From Candidatus Uhrbacteria bacterium CG_4_9_14_3_um_filter_36_7 (GTDB lineage Bacteria; Patescibacteriota; Patescibacteriia; UBA9934; GWF2-40-263), in the NCBI GenBank assembly GCA_002791255.1, contig PFWS01000063.1:1-7784 (forward strand): a DNA stretch of 7,784 bases, given 5' to 3'. The notes under the pieces are model-generated. The model saw only the letters and a program-made list of their open reading frames with translations. It was not told the origin of the DNA and ran no database searches. How positions within the stretch are numbered: position 1 is the first letter of the stretch; each line of letters opens with the position of its first letter. The position numbers were made by a program, and so were the translations under genes. Below are positions 5,313-7,784 of this stretch, one piece after another.

Positions 5313-6287
5313 TTAAAAAAACTTCAGAAAATACTCTTTTGGTTCTGACTCTCGCTTTATTACATCGTTCCAACTTAGATTTATTTCCGAAAATCTCTTA
5401 ATTTTTCCGTCATGCTTACACAATGGATCTACTACACGCGATTTGCAAAAAATTTTTATAGTATAATCTTTCGGATCGTTTTTAAAACCGAATTTATTAT
5501 TCATTCTATCAAACAGTAAACTTAATTCTGAATCGTTTTTTATATGCGATTCTATTTTCTTTAAAACAATTTTATCAGTAGTGTATAAATCTTTTTCAGA
5601 AATATAAGATTTTAAAAGTGCATAACGAAGATAATCGCCTACTGTCCTAAACATAACTGCTGAAGGCAAACCAGCATAATAATCTCCATTTAATTTTAAA
5701 AATAATTTTGCGTATTTTTCTGCACTTTCAAAATCTTTAAAAATCCATTGACCATCTTCGGCTAAAAGATTTTCAATAAAATATTTTCCGTTTTCAATTT
5801 CCTTAAAAACAGTAGCTGTCCTTAAGGAATAATCAATTCTATCTGCACACAAATCTGGTAAATCTTTTTCTTTTAGCGAAAAATTTTGGTCGTCCAAAAT
5901 ATAATCTAAATCGAGATTGTATTTTTTGAGTATTTCTGAGATTTCCGATTTTCTGACAAATTCATCAAAAATGTTATCTTGATGATTTTGCTGTTTTTCT
6001 GAACCAACATCTAAAACATAATCAATACAATGCGAAAAGGCAGAATGAGAAACATCATGAATAAGTCCGGCAATTTGTTCTTCAATTGAAGTGTTATACA
6101 TTTTTAGAAGTAAATAAACACCAATTGAATGCTCGAAACGCGAGTAAGCAGTCCCGGGAAAATGCGGCTCAAAATACCCAGCTTGATCTATATCTTTTAA
6201 TCGCTGAATGGTTTTGGAATTTATTAATTCTAAAATAACAGGTTCGTCAATTTCAATATTTCCATAAACTCTATCTGTGTACTTCAT
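5313..6287 (-). CDS. HD-domain phosphohydrolase (COG1078/SAMHD1-like)
   Basis: A 324-residue protein with a full HD metal site: His53 in RFEHSIGVYLL, His77-Asp78 in GLIHDVSHSAFSH, and Asp149 in DLCADRIDYSLR. The HDxSHxxFSH and ADRIDY motifs are typical of COG1078 proteins related to dGTPases and SAMHD1. These remove triphosphate from dNTPs or act on other nucleotides, so a nucleotide-pool or phosphate-monoester role is likely but the substrate cannot be read. The N-terminus MKYTDRVYGNIEIDEPVILE is the family's usual opening and supports the ATG at 6287. No Shine-Dalgarno is present; instead a short inverted repeat (6288-6303) directly touches the start codon. The C-terminal third (about residues 230-324) is lysine-rich and less conserved. 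It is separated from the tRNA-Ala gene by a leader with possible alternative structures. Confidence 0.85.
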   Translation of the reverse strand: MKYTDRVYGNIEIDEPVILELINSKTIQRLKDIDQAGYFEPHFPGTAYSRFEHSIGVYLLLKMYNTSIEEQIAGLIHDVSHSAFSHCIDYVLDVGSEKQQNHQDNIFDEFVRKSEISEILKKYNLDLDYILDDQNFSLKEKDLPDLCADRIDYSLRTATVFKEIENGKYFIENLLAEDGQWIFKDFESAEKYAKLFLKLNGDYYAGLPSAVMFRTVGDYLRYALLKSYISEKDLYTTDKIVLKKIESHIKNDSELSLLFDRMNNKFGFKNDPKDYTIKIFCKSRVVDPLCKHDGKIKRFSEINLSWNDVIKRESEPKEYFLKFF

Positions 6288-6303
6288 ATAGTGCTCACAC
6301 TAT
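6288..6303. promoter_or_regulatory. Inverted repeat touching the HD gene start codon
   Basis: ATAGTG and CACTAT flank four bases and end directly at the ATG. This could be an operator or an mRNA hairpin that limits ribosome access. Related arms occur at 1304-1323. Confidence 0.4.
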
Positions 6304-6313
6304 AAAATAAGAA

Positions 6314-6454
6314 TTATGTCATCTCCATAAAAAGTGGATCACCTGTAGGGATAAGCTCGAAAGAATCCAGAACTTTTTCTATAAAACACTCTAGATTCCC
6401 ACTTTTCCGCCAAAAACTCCTACCTACTATCAGGCAATGGCGTGCGGAAATCTA
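6314..6454 (-). other. HD gene leader: structured RNA or remnant of a coding sequence
   Basis: Two readings compete. As RNA, TTTCCGC (minus strand, from 6444-6450) pairs with GCGGAAA (6404-6410), while AAAAGTGG (6399-6406) pairs with CCACTTTT (6330-6337). The middle strands share three bases, so the two helices partly exclude each other, as in a switching leader. As protein, the minus strand from 6451 reads 45 codons including WRKSGNLECFIEKVLDSFEL and IPTGDPLFMEMT, ending at the TAA 6314-6316. That looks like a real C-terminus but has no usable start and an in-frame TAG at 6452-6454. I recognise neither a riboswitch class nor a protein family. Confidence 0.4.
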
Positions 6455-6497
6455 TCTCTGACTGATGTAGAAATAACAAATTTTTTAAAACTCCTGT

Positions 6498-6524
6498 TTT
6501 ATAGACAGTATTTAGCAATAACAA
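6498..6524 (-). promoter_or_regulatory. Possible promoter for the HD gene leader
   Basis: TTGTTA (6519-6524) and TATAAA (6498-6503) are separated by 15 bp, shorter than ideal. Transcription would start near 6491 and include the structured leader. An AGGAG at 6490-6494 lies just after the -10. Confidence 0.3.
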
Positions 6525-6539
6525 TTTTTATTTTTTGCT

Positions 6540-6615
6540 TGGTGGACCTGAGGAGAATCGAACTCCTGACCTCTGCAATGCGAATGCAGCGCTCTACCAT
6601 CTGAGCTACAGGCCC
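6540..6615 (-). tRNA. tRNA-Ala (anticodon CGC)
   Basis: A full 76-nt cloverleaf on the minus strand, including an encoded CCA (6540-6542). The acceptor stem GGGCCTG/CAGGTCC has the G3-U70 pair that identifies alanine tRNAs, with A73 as discriminator. The D arm is GCTC-AGATGGTA-GAGC. The anticodon stem CTGCA/TGCAG holds the loop TTCGCAT with anticodon CGC (plus-strand 6580-6582), reading GCG codons. The T arm is AGGAG-TTCGATT-CTCCT. No T tract follows its 3' end. Confidence 0.97.
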
Positions 6616-6669
6616 ATTTTTATTTAACCAAATCAATAATACCGGCACCCCCCAACCGCTATAGTTAAA

Positions 6670-6698
6670 TCTAAATTTCTATTTAAGATTATTGTCAA
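6670..6698 (-). promoter_or_regulatory. Possible promoter for tRNA-Ala
   Basis: A consensus TTGACA (6693-6698) is followed after 17 bp by TTTAGA, a poor -10. The start would lie about 46 nt before the mature tRNA. The rest of 6616-6728 shows no gene. Confidence 0.35.
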
Positions 6699-6729
6699 TT
6701 AGAACCTATTTCTTGCTTATTTAAGCAAT

Positions 6730-6750
6730 AGCATCTCTTTAAGAGATGCT
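6730..6750. repeat. Palindromic hairpin in the antiporter-tRNA gap
   Basis: AGCATCTCTT and AAGAGATGCT are perfect 10-bp arms around one T. Neither strand has a proper T tract afterwards (ATTGCTT on the minus side), so it is a weak or bidirectional terminator candidate. Confidence 0.45.
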
Positions 6751-6787
6751 GGTCATTTCTTCATTGCAAGAAGTAGCAAAGCGACAA

Positions 6788-6822
6788 CGAAACAATCTTC
6801 TAATGATTTAAAGATTGCTTCG
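6788..6822 (-). terminator. Stem-loop after the antiporter gene, possible terminator
   Basis: On the minus strand CGAAGCAATCTT pairs with AAGATTGTTTCG, 12 pairs with one G-U, around an 11-base loop. It begins six bases after the antiporter stop codon. The tail TTGTCGCTTTG is a poor U tract, so it may protect the mRNA end rather than terminate. Confidence 0.5.
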
Positions 6823-6828
6823 GCTAAC

Positions 6829-7784
6829 TTAAAACCAATTAAATAACTTTGCCACAAAAAGAATATAGATAGAAAGATAAAGCGCTCCTTCCCATATATG
6901 AATTCTCCTTGAAATACCAGAAATAATAAAAAGCAAGGTAGCAATAGCTACAGCTGGAACACCGATTGTAAAAATCTGATCATCAACTGGAAGCACACCA
7001 AATAATCCTGGTATTCCAATCACCATAAGAGCATTAAAAACATTTGAGCCAAAAATATTTCCAAGCGCAATTTCTGATTTTTTCGCAAAAGCGGCTTTTG
7101 CAGAAACAATCAGCTCAGGCAAAGAAGTTCCAATAGCGACTGCGGTAATAGCAATAACACCTGTAGCAATATTTAACATGGTAGAAAGATTTACAAGTGC
7201 ATCAATCAAATATTTTGCACCCAGTATTAAACAAAGTATTCCAATAATTAAAATAACAAAATCTTTTACTACTAATTTTGGCCGAGCTAAAATTTCTTTT
7301 TTTAAAGCAGCTGCCTGTTTGCGTTGATTTTTTAATATCGAAGTTTTATCAGATTCGTCTGGCACATCTATTGTATCCTTATGAAAGACAGTATAAAGAA
7401 CATAAACTCCGTATGTTAAAATCATTAAAATAGATTCGCCTAGGGTGATTTGTTTATCCCAAACAATACCCAAAAGCAAAACTGTGCTTAATGCTAAAAG
7501 AGGGAGATCTAGATCAATTAAATTTTTGGTAACAATAAGTTGTTTTCCAATTATAGCTGCGACCCCTACAATCAGTAAAATATTGGCAATATTGGAACCA
7601 ATAGCATTTGCCACAACCACATCCGGAACATTTTTTAAAACCGCTGCAATCGAAGAAATAAGTTCTGGAAAAGAAGTTCCAACCCCAACAATCGTAACCC
7701 CCACAATAAAAGGAGATAAACCCAAAGCAAGCCCAATTTTTTCAGAACTAGCAATAAGCCAATCCGCTCCTTTAACCAATACCA
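6829..7784 (-). CDS. Calcium/sodium antiporter, CaCA family (YrbG-like), 5' end outside the window
   Basis: The frame enters from the right edge and ends at the TAA 6829-6831, giving about 318 visible residues. A TTG at 7779 is in frame, but it is an internal codon: the family's first helix normally precedes VKGADWLIASSEKIGLALGL. Both alpha repeats of the family are complete. The first is VGVGTSFPELISSIA with AIGSNIANIL; the second is AVAIGTSLPELIVSA with NIFGSNVFNAL, about 180 residues later. The GTS-PE and GSN-N residues form the ion-binding site. A charged cytoplasmic loop (about residues 133-170 of the visible part, KDTIDVPDESDK to ARPKL) joins the two halves, and about ten membrane segments are visible. 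It exchanges Ca2+ (or another cation) for Na+ or H+ across the inner membrane; the ion pair cannot be read from sequence. Perhaps 10-25 N-terminal residues are missing. Confidence 0.92.
   Translation of the reverse strand, partial: VLVKGADWLIASSEKIGLALGLSPFIVGVTIVGVGTSFPELISSIAAVLKNVPDVVVANAIGSNIANILLIVGVAAIIGKQLIVTKNLIDLDLPLLALSTVLLLGIVWDKQITLGESILMILTYGVYVLYTVFHKDTIDVPDESDKTSILKNQRKQAAALKKEILARPKLVVKDFVILIIGILCLILGAKYLIDALVNLSTMLNIATGVIAITAVAIGTSLPELIVSAKAAFAKKSEIALGNIFGSNVFNALMVIGIPGLFGVLPVDDQIFTIGVPAVAIATLLFIISGISRRIHIWEGALYLSIYILFVAKLFNWF

Noticed and set aside
6753..6944. 63-codon minus-strand ORF ending in LAEAIFKSLEDCFVVALLLLAMKK
   Set aside because: Its first two thirds overlap the antiporter's C-terminus out of frame, and its tail covers the 12-bp stem-loop; no ribosome binding site seen.
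1..7784. Alternative genetic code with TGA read as glycine
   Set aside because: All intact genes read through without in-frame TGA, and the broken frames are interrupted by TAA, TAG or frameshifts.
1..7784. CRISPR array, transposon or defence system
   Set aside because: No regularly spaced repeats, no transposase, integrase, reverse transcriptase or nuclease genes, and no terminal inverted repeats were found.

Overview
The window is AT-rich bacterial DNA with the gene style of a Patescibacteria (Candidate Phyla Radiation) genome. The reasons are: a secreted protein with the S/Y-rich 'SSSYNLRDS...SSSYNLQVGYRAG' repeat; a TrmB-type winged-helix regulator; a small cysteine peptidase-like protein with CAFYVSS and HIGFYIGN motifs; few Shine-Dalgarno sequences; and compact single-gene units. 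This placement is inference. The standard genetic code fits every gene read here.

Layout. 1-665 (minus): start of a secreted surface protein cut by the window edge. 666-920: AT-rich gap with a perfect DnaA box (TTATCCACA), two degenerate boxes and a short direct repeat, resembling an origin. 923-1323: a GC-richer island, probably a structured RNA of about 400 nt on the minus strand ending in a strong intrinsic terminator; I cannot assign it to a known family. 1370-2398: three perfect ParB sites (parS, TGTTTCACGTGAAACA), interleaved with the peptidase-like gene and a decayed reading frame flanked by a 25-bp repeat. 2479-2803: a zinc-ribbon/membrane protein gene broken by two frameshifts but with a good promoter. 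2993-3742 (plus): TrmB-like regulator behind a 25-bp palindromic operator. 3743-5230 (minus): membrane protein fused to a spermidine-synthase-like methyltransferase fold. 5313-6287 (minus): HD-domain phosphohydrolase with an unusual leader. 6540-6615 (minus): tRNA-Ala(CGC). 6829-7784 (minus): CaCA-family cation antiporter, cut by the window end.

How it fits together. The parS cluster and DnaA boxes suggest that the first 2.4 kb belongs to the chromosome's origin and segregation region. The candidate RNA sits between the DnaA boxes and the first parS, which makes it the most interesting element here. The regulator probably controls itself and, through half-sites near the divergent promoter, the broken zinc-ribbon gene. 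The genes to the right look like unlinked housekeeping functions rather than one operon. No mobile element, CRISPR array or defence system was found.
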